Of a stretch of 64,000 bases of DNA, positions 28,619-36,847 are shown piece after piece. Under the pieces are notes generated by a model. The model did not search any database, was not told the origin of the DNA, and was given only the letters and a program-made list of their open reading frames with translations. Each line of letters begins with the position of its first letter. Position 1 is the stretch's first letter. The position numbers and the translations under genes are program-made. Source of the stretch: an uncultured Alphaproteobacteria bacterium (GTDB lineage Bacteria > Pseudomonadota > Alphaproteobacteria > Puniceispirillales > Puniceispirillaceae); NCBI GenBank assembly GCA_937924895.1, contig CALEYP010000096.1, forward strand, positions 29,161-93,160. Direction: 5' to 3'.

Positions 28619-29452
28619 GTGAGCCAATCTATCCTTATTACAGGCTGTTCATCAGGCATTGGACTAGATGCCGCCTTGACCTTATCACAGCGCGGTTGGC
28701 GCGTTTTTGCGTCATGTCGAACCGAGGCAGATGTGTCACGCATGAGGGATGAGTTCGGCTTGGAATCCGTGCGTATTGACTATGAAGTACAAGAAACGAT
28801 TGATGCCGGCTTGCAGCAGGTATTAGCCGCGACGGGTGGGCGTCTTGATGCCTTGTTCAATAATGGGGCCTATGCCATTCCTGGTGCGGTTGAAGATTTG
28901 CCGACTGATGCGCTGCGTCAGATATTTGAGGCTAATTTCTTTGGCTGGCACCATCTGACACGATTGGTGTTGCCTGTGATGCGCCAGCAAGGCCATGGCC
29001 GTATTTTGCAAAATTCATCCGTTCTAGGATTTGCTGCTTTGCGGTATCGCGGCGCCTATAATGCGACTAAATTTGCCTTGGAAGGGCTGACAGATACCTT
29101 GCGGCTTGAAATGGATCATCCCGATATTCATATCAGCCTGATCGAACCTGGCCCGATCAGAACCAAAATCCGTGAAAATTCCGTGCCTCATTTCGAGAAA
29201 TGGATCACAGTGAGGGGCTCAGCGCATGAACAGCTTTACCAAAAAGCGCTAATTCCGCGCCTCACAGCGATTAACCCACCCAAAGATATGTTTGAATTAG
29301 AGGCGGATGCTGTGACCAAAGATGTGATCCATGCGCTAGAGGCTCGACGCCCGCGCATTCGCTATCGTATCACCACGGCCACAAAATTGATGATGATCGC
29401 CAAGCGTCTCTTATCGTCGCGTCAGATGGACAAATTGGCACATAGATTTTAA
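28619..29452 (+). CDS. Short-chain dehydrogenase/reductase (classical SDR)
   Basis: 277 aa oxidoreductase. TGCSSGIGLDAALTL is the NAD(P) motif TGxxxGIG and NNGAYA replaces the usual NNAG. The catalytic serine lies in LQNSSVLG and the YxxxK in YNATKFALEG. It resembles YbbO/retinol-dehydrogenase-like SDRs; the substrate is unknown. GTG 28619 is chosen because GAGG lies eight bases upstream; an in-frame GTG at 28580 lacks one. Confidence 0.85.
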   Translation: MSQSILITGCSSGIGLDAALTLSQRGWRVFASCRTEADVSRMRDEFGLESVRIDYEVQETIDAGLQQVLAATGGRLDALFNNGAYAIPGAVEDLPTDALRQIFEANFFGWHHLTRLVLPVMRQQGHGRILQNSSVLGFAALRYRGAYNATKFALEGLTDTLRLEMDHPDIHISLIEPGPIRTKIRENSVPHFEKWITVRGSAHEQLYQKALIPRLTAINPPKDMFELEADAVTKDVIHALEARRPRIRYRITTATKLMMIAKRLLSSRQMDKLAHRF

Positions 29453-29461
29453 ATTTCACCT

Positions 29462-29473
29462 GTAGCATGCTAC
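29462..29473 (+). promoter_or_regulatory. Perfect 12-base palindrome upstream of the persulfide dioxygenase gene
   Basis: GTAGCATGCTAC is a perfect palindrome in the 58-base gap before the dioxygenase-rhodanese gene. TACTAT (29471-29476) overlaps its right end and could be a weak -10 box with TTTAAA 17 bases upstream. It could be the operator of a sulfur-responsive or other repressor; no regulator gene is adjacent. Confidence 0.35.
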
Positions 29474-29510
29474 TATCGAGGAAAAGTGATATTCACATTC
29501 AGGGGGTTTT

Positions 29511-30545
29511 ATGATGATTTTTCGCCAGTTATTTGAACCGGTCTCATCAACCTATACCTATCTTATCGCTAGCCGCCATGGTGGAGAAGCGCTTTTGATT
29601 GATCCGGTTTTAGAAAAGACTGACCGGTATCTAAAATTATTAGAAGAGCTTGATCTGAAATTGGTGAAGGTCATTGACACCCATGTGCATGCCGATCATA
29701 TCACAGCAATGGCAGCGTTACGCGACCATACGAATTGTGTCACAGTGATGGGAGAGCAAAGCCCGGTTGATGTTGTGTCAATGCGTGTGACAGATGGTGA
29801 ACGCGTCACCATCGAAGGCATTAATATGACAGCGCTTTATACGCCTGGTCATACCGATGATAGCTATTGTTTCTTGATGGATGATCGCATTTTCACAGGG
29901 GATACCTTGCTTATTCGTGGGACAGGTCGCACTGATTTCCAAAATGGCTCACCAGATGACCAGTATGAATCATTATTTGGTCGCCTTTTAACATTGCCAG
30001 AGCACACTTTGGTCTATCCTGCCCATGATTATAAGGGGGATATGGTGTCAACGATCGGCGAAGAAAAAGCGCATAATCCGCGCCTGCAAGTTACCTCAAA
30101 GCAAGCCTATATTGATTTGATGAATAGCTTGAATTTGCCAAACCCAAAAATGATGGATGTGGCTGTGCCTGAGAATATCAAGATGGGTATCGCACTTGAT
30201 GCCCAGCGTCAGGTAAATTCAATTGATGTCACCAAGCTCGCGTCTATGCCAGCTGATGATTATGTCCTGATTGATTTACGTGAAGATGGCGAGATAGCCC
30301 GCCACGGTGCTATTCAAGGAGCGATTCATACCCCTTATGCGCAATTAGCCAATCATATGGCGGCGCTGTCATCTTATGGTAGCAAGCCTGTTATCTTCTA
30401 TTGTGCCGCAGGTGAGCGGTCTGCCATGGCAGTGAATTTGGCAACTAATCAGGGGCTATCAAATATTGCCCATGTGCCCGGCGGGTTCCAAGCCTGGGTG
30501 GCAGAGGGGCTGCCTTATCACAAGCCGCAAGGCCATCATCATTAA
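29511..30545 (+). CDS. Persulfide dioxygenase-rhodanese fusion
   Basis: 344 aa two-domain protein. Residues 1-235 are a metallo-beta-lactamase fold of the ETHE1 type with THVHADH (His58, His60, Asp62, His63), GHTDDSY and PAHDYKG, binding one Fe(II); ETHE1 oxidises glutathione persulfide to sulfite. Residues from about 245 are a rhodanese domain with active loop CAAGERS (Cys298). This architecture matches the known PRF fusions, which recycle thiosulfate sulfur through glutathione persulfide. It links to the Sox locus 28 kb away as a second sulfur-oxidising system. Start could be the first or second ATG. Confidence 0.92.
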   Translation: MMIFRQLFEPVSSTYTYLIASRHGGEALLIDPVLEKTDRYLKLLEELDLKLVKVIDTHVHADHITAMAALRDHTNCVTVMGEQSPVDVVSMRVTDGERVTIEGINMTALYTPGHTDDSYCFLMDDRIFTGDTLLIRGTGRTDFQNGSPDDQYESLFGRLLTLPEHTLVYPAHDYKGDMVSTIGEEKAHNPRLQVTSKQAYIDLMNSLNLPNPKMMDVAVPENIKMGIALDAQRQVNSIDVTKLASMPADDYVLIDLREDGEIARHGAIQGAIHTPYAQLANHMAALSSYGSKPVIFYCAAGERSAMAVNLATNQGLSNIAHVPGGFQAWVAEGLPYHKPQGHHH

Positions 30546-30547
30546 TA

Positions 30548-30569
30548 AAAGGGCCCCGCAGGGCCCTTT
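30548..30569 (+). terminator. Bidirectional terminator between the persulfide dioxygenase gene and lldD
   Basis: AAAGGGCCC (30548-30556) pairs with GGGCCCTTT (30561-30569) around a four-base loop, just after one stop codon and just before the converging one. Short T-rich tracts flank both sides. Confidence 0.75.
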
Positions 30570-30573
30570 CTCA

Positions 30574-31719
30574 TTAGAATGGACTATGGCGAATAATATT
30601 GCGATTCACATTCTGAATATCGCGATGTCCACATAACGCCATTGTCATATCCAGCTCTTTATGCAGGATCTCTAGGGCTTTTGTGACACCCGCTTTGCCA
30701 TTGGCGCCAAGCCCATAGAGGAATGAGCGACCAATCAAAGTGCCCTTCGCCCCTAAGGCATAGGCTTTGAGAATATCTTGGCCAGACCGGATACCGCCAT
30801 CCATCCAAACCTCGATGTCGTTACCCACGGCCTCTACAATTTCTGGCAAGACAGCAATTGAGCTATCAGCACCATCTAACTGGCGCCCGCCATGGTTAGA
30901 GACAATAAGCGCATCAGCACCAGACGATACGGCCATTTTAGCGTCTTCAGTATCGAGAATACCTTTTATAATGAGCTTACCACCCCACCAGTCCTTGATG
31001 CGTTTGACATCATCCCAGTCAAGCTGCAGGTCAAATTGTTCAGACACCCAGCTGGAAAGAGAGGACATGTCAGAGACGCCTGTCACATGGCCGTGAATAT
31101 TCCCAAATTGGCGGCGCTTTGTACCAAGCATGCCAAGGCACCATCGTGGTTTGGTCGCCATATTCAGGATATTTTTCACAGTTAATTTTGGGGGTGCGCT
31201 GAGACCATTCTTTAAATCCTTGTGACGCTGGCCAAGGATCTGAAGATCTAGGGTCAGCATCAAGGCTGAACAACCGGCGGCTTTGGCACGTTCTACCAAG
31301 CGTTTTGAGTAATCATGATCACGCATCACATAAAGCTGAAACCAAAAAGGTGCAGGGCTATGTTGTGCAATATCTTCAATCGAACAGATAGACATGGTCG
31401 AAAGTGTGAAAGGAATGCCAAATTCTGCAGCGGCTTGCGCCCCTAAAATTTCACCATCGGCATGTTGCATGCCAGTCAGGCCTGTTGGCGCAATCGCGGC
31501 TGGCATCGCGGCGTCTTGGCCAATCATCTTAACAGCTGTCGTGCGATTTGACATATCAACAGCGACACGCTGGCGAAGCGTTATTCTGTCAAAATCGCTT
31601 TCATTCTTGCGATAAGTTTGTTCTGTCCATGCCCCTGAATCAGCATAGTCATAGAACATGCGCGGCACCCGCCGCTCTGCCTGTTTGCGTAAATCTTCAA
31701 TGGTGGTGATAACGCTCAT
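30574..31719 (-). CDS. lldD: FMN-dependent L-lactate dehydrogenase / alpha-hydroxy-acid oxidase
   Basis: 381 aa TIM-barrel flavoenzyme. SNHGGRQLDGADS contains the catalytic histidine and substrate arginine; WKGIL-like KLIIKGILDTEDA, GGIRSGQDILKA and GAKGTLIGR form the FMN phosphate site. The length matches LldD, which oxidises L-lactate to pyruvate and reduces the respiratory chain; glycolate or mandelate cannot be excluded. The serine dehydratase gene lies 83 bases upstream on the same strand, and both products make pyruvate. Confidence 0.88.
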   Translation of the reverse strand: MSVITTIEDLRKQAERRVPRMFYDYADSGAWTEQTYRKNESDFDRITLRQRVAVDMSNRTTAVKMIGQDAAMPAAIAPTGLTGMQHADGEILGAQAAAEFGIPFTLSTMSICSIEDIAQHSPAPFWFQLYVMRDHDYSKRLVERAKAAGCSALMLTLDLQILGQRHKDLKNGLSAPPKLTVKNILNMATKPRWCLGMLGTKRRQFGNIHGHVTGVSDMSSLSSWVSEQFDLQLDWDDVKRIKDWWGGKLIIKGILDTEDAKMAVSSGADALIVSNHGGRQLDGADSSIAVLPEIVEAVGNDIEVWMDGGIRSGQDILKAYALGAKGTLIGRSFLYGLGANGKAGVTKALEILHKELDMTMALCGHRDIQNVNRNIIRHSPF

Positions 31720-31802
31720 CTTATCCGCCCTATTCTTATCAAGTGCTATGGGATTTATAACGTGATCACAGAGATTTGGCTAGCTAGGACGGATGTGGCA
31801 AA

Positions 31803-33185
31803 TTAGCATTCTGGCAGATTGACGGCGAGGCCACCTTGCGATGTTTCTTTGTATCTTTCATGCATATCAAGGCCGGTTTGGCGCATTGTCTCAATACAAT
31901 TATCAAGCGGGATGAGATGTGTCCCATCACCACGCAATGCGAGCGACGCCGCAGAGACCGCTTTAATCGCCCCAAGGCCATTACGTTCAATGCAAGGGAC
32001 TTGCACCAAGCCGCCAACCGGGTCACAAGTCATCCCAAGATGATGTTCCAAAGCAATTTCTGCTGCATTTTCAATTTGGGCGTTTGTTCCGCCTAAGGCC
32101 GCGCATAGTCCGGCAGCTGCCATCGCAGAGGCAGACCCCACTTCACCTTGGCATCCGACTTCTGCACCACTAATAGAGGCGTTGGTTTTAATGATGGAGC
32201 CAATGGCTGCCGCCGATAATAAAAAGGTCGCAATTCCATCTTCAGACACACCATGGCAGTGATCGCGGTAATAGCGGATAACAGCAGGCACAACCCCAGC
32301 GGCCCCATTAGTTGGAGAGGTCACGACCTGGCCACCAATGGCATTTTCTTCATTCACCGCCATGGCATAGACTGAGAGCCAATCATTAGCGATGTGAGGC
32401 TGTTGGTCATTGCGCACCGCTTCCGCCATAAGTTGTTTATAAATATGTTTCGCGCGCCGCCTCACATCTAAGCCGCCTGGCAAGACGCCCTCTGCCGCAA
32501 GCCCGCGGGAGATACAATTATCCATCACCTGCCAAATAGAGGCGATAAAATCACTCAAAGCCTCAGCTGATTGATAGGCACATTCATTCGCGCGCTGCAT
32601 CTCTGCGATAGTCAGCCCATGCGCCTCACCCATGGCAAGCATATCAGCTGCGGTTGTGAATTGATAAGGATGTGCCGCATCTGCGGTGATTGCAGATTGC
32701 GACATCTCATCAGACCGGCGAATGAAGCCACCACCTATGGAATAATAAATTTCATGGAATATGAGGTCACCTGTCCCATCATAAGCATAGAACTGCATCC
32801 CATTTGTATGTCCTGGCAGCATTTCATCATAATCAAAGATAAGGTCTTGCTCTGGATCAAATGCCATCACCCCTAAGGCAGGGTGATGTATTTCCTTATC
32901 TTTCATCAAGCGCGCTTCACAATCATCCACTTGCGCAGGATCTAATGTAGCAGGCACAAACCCCATTAAACCAAGGTAAATAGCTCTATCTGTCGCATGG
33001 CCCTTGCCAGTGAATGCGAGTGAGCCATGGATACGAGCCTGTAAATGGGCGGGCTGTTTTGCGTTATCTTGATAAGTAGAGACGAGGTTTTCCAAAAAGC
33101 GATGGGCTGCACTCATGGGGCCCATCGTATGTGAACTAGACGGGCCAATGCCGATTTTAAAAATATCAGTGATACCAACAAACAT
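31803..33185 (-). CDS. sdaA: L-serine ammonia-lyase (iron-sulfur type)
   Basis: 460 aa single-chain L-serine dehydratase that makes pyruvate and ammonia. The N-terminal [15 protein letters not shown] is the family hallmark. [12 protein letters not shown] and [18 protein letters not shown] carry the cysteines that bind the [4Fe-4S] cluster. ATG 33185 ([12 protein letters not shown]) is chosen; the frame extends upstream to 33212 without family similarity. Confidence 0.95.
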   Translation of the reverse strand: MFVGITDIFKIGIGPSSSHTMGPMSAAHRFLENLVSTYQDNAKQPAHLQARIHGSLAFTGKGHATDRAIYLGLMGFVPATLDPAQVDDCEARLMKDKEIHHPALGVMAFDPEQDLIFDYDEMLPGHTNGMQFYAYDGTGDLIFHEIYYSIGGGFIRRSDEMSQSAITADAAHPYQFTTAADMLAMGEAHGLTIAEMQRANECAYQSAEALSDFIASIWQVMDNCISRGLAAEGVLPGGLDVRRRAKHIYKQLMAEAVRNDQQPHIANDWLSVYAMAVNEENAIGGQVVTSPTNGAAGVVPAVIRYYRDHCHGVSEDGIATFLLSAAAIGSIIKTNASISGAEVGCQGEVGSASAMAAAGLCAALGGTNAQIENAAEIALEHHLGMTCDPVGGLVQVPCIERNGLGAIKAVSAASLALRGDGTHLIPLDNCIETMRQTGLDMHERYKETSQGGLAVNLPEC

Positions 33186-33310
33186 AACGCTGTCCCATGC
33201 TTCTGTCACCAAACTACATTTATGATGCTATCCCGAATTTGTGAGGCTCTATTGCTGTGCAAGCGACCTTAATCAAACTGTTTTTTCCAGTTTTGGGTCC
33301 CTTATGGAAT

Positions 33311-33339
33311 TTGACATTTTGACCATAAATCCTCATAAT
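33311..33339 (+). promoter_or_regulatory. Near-consensus sigma-70 promoter for a small gene
   Basis: A perfect TTGACA (33311-33316) is followed after 17 bases by CATAAT (33334-33339), which differs from consensus at one base. This is the best promoter match in the window. The -35 lies within an inverted repeat TTATGG (33302-33307)/CCATAA (33323-33328), which could be an operator. Transcription would start near 33346, about 17 bases before the ATG of the small gene. Confidence 0.65.
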
Positions 33340-33362
33340 TGCGCCGCAAACAGACGGGGGTC

Positions 33363-33530
33363 ATGATGTTTCAAATCACAGAATTAAATAAGCAAACAGG
33401 CGAAGAGCGTGTATTAGCTCGTTTTGACACAGAGCAAGAAGCCAAGGATTATTGGCGCCAAGTTGCTTTCGAAAATATCGACCATGCGCATCTTTGGCAT
33501 CGCATGGCACGTGAGGATGCGGCGAGCTAA
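33363..33530 (+). CDS. Small hypothetical protein
   Basis: 55 aa protein starting MMFQITELNK, with polar, charged composition and two short parts: a beta-like FQITELNKQTGEERVLARFDT and a helix-like EQEAKDYWRQVAFENIDHAHLWHRM. No signal peptide or membrane segment. GGGGG lies three to seven bases before the ATG at 33363, and a near-consensus promoter lies just upstream, so it is probably expressed. No family recognised; the layout is like small single-domain proteins that modify or bind a partner, but no function is claimed. Confidence 0.6.
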   Translation: MMFQITELNKQTGEERVLARFDTEQEAKDYWRQVAFENIDHAHLWHRMAREDAAS

Positions 33531-33549
33531 GGCCTCCGATCTGTGACAT

Positions 33550-33582
33550 GTGCGACGTGGCAGAGTCGCACCTATTTGCCAC
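33550..33582 (+). other. Hairpin with two alternative pairings after the small gene
   Basis: GTGCGAC (33550-33556) pairs with GTCGCAC (33565-33571). Alternatively GTGGCA (33557-33562) pairs with TGCCAC (33577-33582); the two cannot form together. It lies 20 bases after the small gene and 57 before the next start. There is no clean T-run, so it is a poor classical terminator; it may protect the message end or act in the leader of the next gene. Confidence 0.4.
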
Positions 33583-33639
33583 TTGCACTGAAATCGTTCT
33601 AGATTACATCCATCATAAGAGATAGCTGATGGGTGAACG

Positions 33640-34992
33640 ATGTCGATGGAATTGAAATCCTATTTCAAAGATGATCTCGTGCTATATGGCGCAGAGATTG
33701 GCGAAGCCTATGCCAAGGATTGGTCTGAGACTTTACCGCAAAACCCGATGGCTGTTTTGCGACCACGCTCGACCGAAGATGTTGCTTTGATGTTGCAAAA
33801 AGCAACCGAACTCTCGCAGCCGATTGTTACCCAAGGAGGGCGGACTGGGCTGGCAGGTGGCGCCACACCCAAACAGGGCGAATATGCGCTTTCTACTGAA
33901 CGCCTTAACCACATTCTTGATATCGACCCAATCGGCAAGACCATCACAGTTCAGTCAGGCGTGACACTGCAACAAATTCAAGAAGCAGCGGCCGAGCATG
34001 ATTTGTTGTTTCCTCTTGATTTAGGGGCCAGAGGTACGGCAACCGCTGGTGGGATTACAGCCACAAATGCCGGTGGCAATCAGGTCATACAATATGGGGT
34101 GACGCGCCAGCTTATTCTTGGTCTAACGGCTGTTTTGCCAGATGGGCAAATCATGGCACAAGATAACAAGCTATTAAAAAATAATGCCGGGTTTGATCTC
34201 AAACAGCTCATGATCGGTACCGAAGGCACCTTGGGAGTTGTTACTGAGATTACCTTCCGCCTCTTCCCCCGCCGCGATATCACCAAAACAGCGTTTTGCG
34301 CCGCCAAAGATTTTGCGTCCGTTGCATCATTATTGGCTTATGCTGGGAAATATTTGCCAGGCCTATCATCCTTTGAGGTGTTGTGGCGTGACTATATGGA
34401 TGAAATCTTACATGTGACAGGTAAGCCAGACCTCTTTGATACGCCATCACCTTTCTATATTCTGCTAGAGGTTGAGGCCGCTGAGGATACAGAGCATTTC
34501 GAAGAGCGTCTGATGATGGCTGTCACAGATGGCATCGTGGATGATGTGTTGCTTGCCGTGAATGAAACCCAGCGACAGAATTTCTGGAGTTATCGTGATT
34601 CTATCGCTGAGCTGATCACTGATATGGCGACAGCGATCAATTTTGATATTGGCATCCCTATTACAAAGATGGCTGACTTTACCGATGCTATTGGCAAAGA
34701 GCTGCGTGAGAGTTTTCCAGGTATCCGTCTTGTAACATTTGGTCATATTGGTGACGGGAATTTGCATATGTCAGCCTCAACAGGGCGCCAAGATGATTGC
34801 ATGAAAATTGAAGATCTTGTCTTTCAACGCGCCACAGATATTGGCGGCACCATTACGGCTGAGCATGGTATCGGGGTGTTAAAAAAGCATTGGTTATCCG
34901 CGTGTCGCACAGATGTTGAGATCACGATGATGAGACGTCTCAAAGCAATGCTAGACCCAGCGAATATCCTCAATCCTGGGCGGATTATCTAA
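33640..34992 (+). CDS. GlcD/D-2-hydroxyglutarate dehydrogenase-like FAD oxidoreductase
   Basis: 450 aa flavoprotein of the FAD-linked D-2-hydroxy-acid dehydrogenase family. The PCMH FAD-binding domain shows QGGRTGLAGG, the central NAGGNQVIQYG and GTEGTLGVVTEIT. The C-terminal domain has GHIGDGNLH and the metal/substrate-site TAEHGIGVLKK. Oxidises D-lactate, glycolate or D-2-hydroxyglutarate; the single-gene context without GlcE/GlcF favours a D2HGDH or D-lactate-like enzyme. The stop overlaps that of the converging metallohydrolase by four bases. Confidence 0.85.
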   Translation: MSMELKSYFKDDLVLYGAEIGEAYAKDWSETLPQNPMAVLRPRSTEDVALMLQKATELSQPIVTQGGRTGLAGGATPKQGEYALSTERLNHILDIDPIGKTITVQSGVTLQQIQEAAAEHDLLFPLDLGARGTATAGGITATNAGGNQVIQYGVTRQLILGLTAVLPDGQIMAQDNKLLKNNAGFDLKQLMIGTEGTLGVVTEITFRLFPRRDITKTAFCAAKDFASVASLLAYAGKYLPGLSSFEVLWRDYMDEILHVTGKPDLFDTPSPFYILLEVEAAEDTEHFEERLMMAVTDGIVDDVLLAVNETQRQNFWSYRDSIAELITDMATAINFDIGIPITKMADFTDAIGKELRESFPGIRLVTFGHIGDGNLHMSASTGRQDDCMKIEDLVFQRATDIGGTITAEHGIGVLKKHWLSACRTDVEITMMRRLKAMLDPANILNPGRII

Positions 34993-36026
34993 GCCGAAAT
35001 AGTGCGTTTAACATCAGCGTTAGGTGAGAAATAGCTGGTGCCATTTATGACCTCGCACCTCATGGCCCCTTGTTGAACCAAGTGCCATAAATGGGCGCGC
35101 GCCTCGCCGGATGCAAAATACAGCTCATGGGCACCAAAAGATTTACCAAATAGGTGGCGCATGCCATCAGCGACAGTCAAAGGCTGGTGTTTAGCCGCCT
35201 CTAATAAGCTCTCTAGCCTTTGATGGTGATGCTCAATCAGTTGTGCTGCGCGCGTCCCGCCATCTGTGAAAGGCCAATCATGGCCGGGAAAAATCTGTGT
35301 TTGAGCCGGCAGGCTGGTCATCGCCTCGCAATAGGTCAAATAATGGCCAAGCATATCATCATCGAAATCACGCAAATCAACAGAGATATTCGGGGAAATG
35401 CGCGGTAATAGAAAATCAACAGCAATCAAAAGGCCTCTGGCCTCATCGACAAGGCTTATCTGTCCTTGGCTATGGCCTCTATCGATGCGCACCTGCCACG
35501 TGCCATGGCGACTTCGGAAGAGATGGCCCTCTTCGATGATGGTAAAGTCAGGCAGGGTTTTCACATGGCGTCGGAAACGTCCTTTATCGGCACGCGCTTG
35601 TGCAACATGCGCTTCATCCAAACCATAATTTACATAAGTATCAGCAACAAGATCAGCAAAGTCATCATCTGCCATGGTAAACATCCATTGCGCGAAATCA
35701 GCCTCGCTTGCTGAGGTATAGACAGGGATGTCAAGTTTGGCTGATAATGCACCAGCATAGCCTAGATGGTCTACATGATGATGCGTAATGAGAAGGCCTG
35801 CCACAGCTTGATACGATAATGGGCCATCAAGGAGCATTTGCCACTGGGCTGCTGTCTCATCCTGATTAATCCCGGCATCAACCAATAACCAACCCGCTTC
35901 AGTATCAATCATATATAAATTGATATGATTGAGGCGGAATGGCAGTGAGAATCGCGCCCAATATAAATCAGCCGCCACCTTCGTCAGTGCGCCAGCCTCA
36001 GGGATAGGGAGATTTAATTTTTGCAT
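34989..36026 (-). CDS. MBL-fold metallohydrolase
   Basis: 345 aa metallo-beta-lactamase-fold protein. The metal motif is THHHVDHLG, followed by DRGHSQGQ and the late PGHDWPF. A C-terminal extension of about 80 residues resembles the winged-helix tail of glyoxalase-II/LACTB2-like proteins. Substrate unknown. Downstream partner of the methyltransferase gene (16-base gap, same strand). Confidence 0.8.
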   Translation of the reverse strand: MQKLNLPIPEAGALTKVAADLYWARFSLPFRLNHINLYMIDTEAGWLLVDAGINQDETAAQWQMLLDGPLSYQAVAGLLITHHHVDHLGYAGALSAKLDIPVYTSASEADFAQWMFTMADDDFADLVADTYVNYGLDEAHVAQARADKGRFRRHVKTLPDFTIIEEGHLFRSRHGTWQVRIDRGHSQGQISLVDEARGLLIAVDFLLPRISPNISVDLRDFDDDMLGHYLTYCEAMTSLPAQTQIFPGHDWPFTDGGTRAAQLIEHHHQRLESLLEAAKHQPLTVADGMRHLFGKSFGAHELYFASGEARAHLWHLVQQGAMRCEVINGTSYFSPNADVKRTISA

Positions 36027-36042
36027 CTATGAGGCCTTAGGG

Positions 36043-36663
36043 TCAGGAGGTCACGCATTTGCGTGCGACAAAATCGATGAGTGCTGATTGGCCATTATGG
36101 CCTTTACCATCATTGACGTCTGCTTCGTAGGCTTCATTGACAAGGATGTCCAAACGGTCACCAGCAATCTTTGTGAAGAGGTCGGCTAGCAGCTCAGGCT
36201 CATAGAGGTGGTCAATATAGGGCGGGCCACCCGTGCCATATGAAATCTGCTTGCGTGTATAACCGTGGATGAGCAATGTGCCGCCTGGTGCCAGGGCGTC
36301 AACCATACCTGAAAATAGCGCCTCCCAGCTTGTTGGTGGTGCAAATTGAATAAAAATAGCTGCTACATTTTGGTATTGCTGGGCCTGCCACTCATAGTCA
36401 AAAATATCAGCCAATTCAAAGGTAATAGAAACATTATGGTCTGCCGCAAAATCCTTCGCTTTGGCAATGCCCACCGTTGATGAATCCATCGCTGTCACGG
36501 GATAACCTTTACCGGCCAGATAAACAGAATTACGCCCTTCGCCATCAGCGACCAATAATGAATGTCCTTGCGGGATGAGGTGATGTTCCTGACGAGTGAG
36601 GCCAAGGGCGGGGTTTTTCCCAAACAAAAAGCCCTCTTCTTCATATCTATCATCCCAGCTCAT
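36043..36663 (-). CDS. Class I SAM-dependent methyltransferase (TehB/thiopurine-like)
   Basis: 206 aa methyltransferase. SLLVADGEGRNSVYLAGKG is the SAM-binding motif I (DGEGRNSVY is typical of TehB-like proteins), AMDSSTVGIAKAK motif post-I, and ELADIFDY motif II. The opening MSWDDRYEEEGFLFGKNPA is also typical. Targets in relatives include small electrophiles, thiols and oxyanions. ATG 36663 is used; a preceding ATG at 36666 is equally possible. Confidence 0.8.
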   Translation of the reverse strand: MSWDDRYEEEGFLFGKNPALGLTRQEHHLIPQGHSLLVADGEGRNSVYLAGKGYPVTAMDSSTVGIAKAKDFAADHNVSITFELADIFDYEWQAQQYQNVAAIFIQFAPPTSWEALFSGMVDALAPGGTLLIHGYTRKQISYGTGGPPYIDHLYEPELLADLFTKIAGDRLDILVNEAYEADVNDGKGHNGQSALIDFVARKCVTS

Positions 36664-36847
36664 CACAGGCTCCTGACCAATTTTTTACGACCAAAGACAG
36701 TGTAGAAAATTGACCATCATAATGCTAGTCAGCATGAAGAGGAATTGAACAAAACATGTCGCCATTTATGGCTTGCTAAAGGGTGAGATGCTGTCTGATA
36801 GTAGGGCGGTAGTATAGCGAATTGAATAAAAATAGGGCGTAGATGCG

